A DNA stretch of 32,499 nt from Gammaproteobacteria bacterium (GTDB lineage Bacteria > Pseudomonadota > Gammaproteobacteria > Pseudomonadales > Azotimanducaceae). Of the stretch, positions 32,406 through 32,499 are shown piece by piece (within the stretch, counting starts at the first letter, position 1; each line of letters begins with the position of its first letter). Location: assembly GCA_004357385.1 (NCBI GenBank), contig SMWF01000105.1, positions 1-32,499 of the forward strand, given 5' to 3'. A model generated the notes under the pieces. It did no database searches and was not told the DNA's origin. It was given only the letters and a program-made list of their open reading frames with translations. The translations under genes were made by a program, and so were the position numbers.

Positions 32406-32499
32406 TGACGAGTGAAAAACAAGACACCGACCTGCCCGTTGGACGGGACCCCACCGACGACCTGTGGGACGCGATGTTCACCCAACGCGCGATCCGCTA
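32405..32499 (+). CDS. Nitroreductase-family protein, N-terminus only (3' partial)
   Basis: The first 31 codons of a gene cut by the window edge. ATG 32405 overlaps the P450 stop by one base. After a polar lead (MTSEKQDTDLPVGRDPTDD) comes LWDAMFTQRAIR, which looks like the first helix and FMN-phosphate Arg of nitroreductase-family proteins. The call rests on a dozen residues. If right, it would be an FMN oxidoreductase co-expressed with the P450. Confidence 0.5.
   Translation, partial: MTSEKQDTDLPVGRDPTDDLWDAMFTQRAIR

Noticed and set aside
1..32499. tRNA, rRNA, CRISPR, transposase or phage genes
   Set aside because: No repeat-spacer pattern, cloverleaf-like gene, terminal inverted repeats or transposase/integrase motifs were found on reading both strands.

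Overview
The window is a dense, GC-rich, Gram-negative-type chromosomal segment with about 30 genes, short spacers and many start/stop overlaps. A predicted outer-membrane beta-barrel protein with a signal peptide points to a proteobacterium. The mix of Rieske oxygenases, P450s, acyl-CoA dehydrogenases, class III CoA-transferases, luciferase-like oxidoreductases and a wax ester synthase fits an uncultured marine or soil gamma- or alphaproteobacterium that degrades hydrophobic compounds. This placement is inference. I see no tRNA, rRNA, CRISPR, insertion sequence or phage gene, and no gene-free stretch over 300 bases.

Left part (1-8461): a Rieske oxygenase alpha subunit cut by the window edge, a small unknown protein, a protein-L-isoaspartate methyltransferase, a membrane-anchored split-barrel-like protein, a nitroreductase and an F420/FMN luciferase-like oxidoreductase. 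Next come a second Rieske oxygenase overlapping a GAPDH, a convergent FMN reductase, and a class III CoA-transferase. The CoA-transferase is divergent from a large single-chain biotin-dependent acyl-CoA carboxylase (8626-12009).

Middle (12156-22634): an outer-membrane protein, then a five-gene minus-strand operon read from 19350 down to 12975. In order it encodes an Old Yellow Enzyme/dienoyl-CoA-reductase-like flavoprotein, a luciferase-like oxidoreductase, an acyl-CoA dehydrogenase, a CYP153-like P450 and an aldo/keto reductase. Divergent from it is a plus-strand trio: wax ester synthase/DGAT, GNAT acetyltransferase and an atypical isocitrate/isopropylmalate dehydrogenase homologue. Together these suggest oxidation of an aliphatic or alicyclic substrate feeding acyl-CoA pools and storage lipid.

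Right part (22695-32499): the most coherent candidate system. A minus-strand series begins with a TetR regulator and continues with a limonene-epoxide-hydrolase-family protein (catalytic triad intact), a PuuE/PgdA-like polysaccharide-deacetylase-fold hydrolase and a KstD-like flavoprotein dehydrogenase. It ends with two overlapping acyl-CoA dehydrogenases that both lack the usual C-terminal Glu, a class III CoA-transferase and an unusual SDR. Divergent from TetR are a P450 and the start of a nitroreductase-like gene. A 13-bp palindrome overlaps a TTGACA box between them. I read this as a TetR-controlled pathway for a cyclic terpenoid- or steroid-like substrate: P450 oxidation, epoxide hydrolysis, ring desaturation and hydrolysis, CoA activation, then beta-oxidation-like steps. 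The substrate cannot be fixed from sequence alone.
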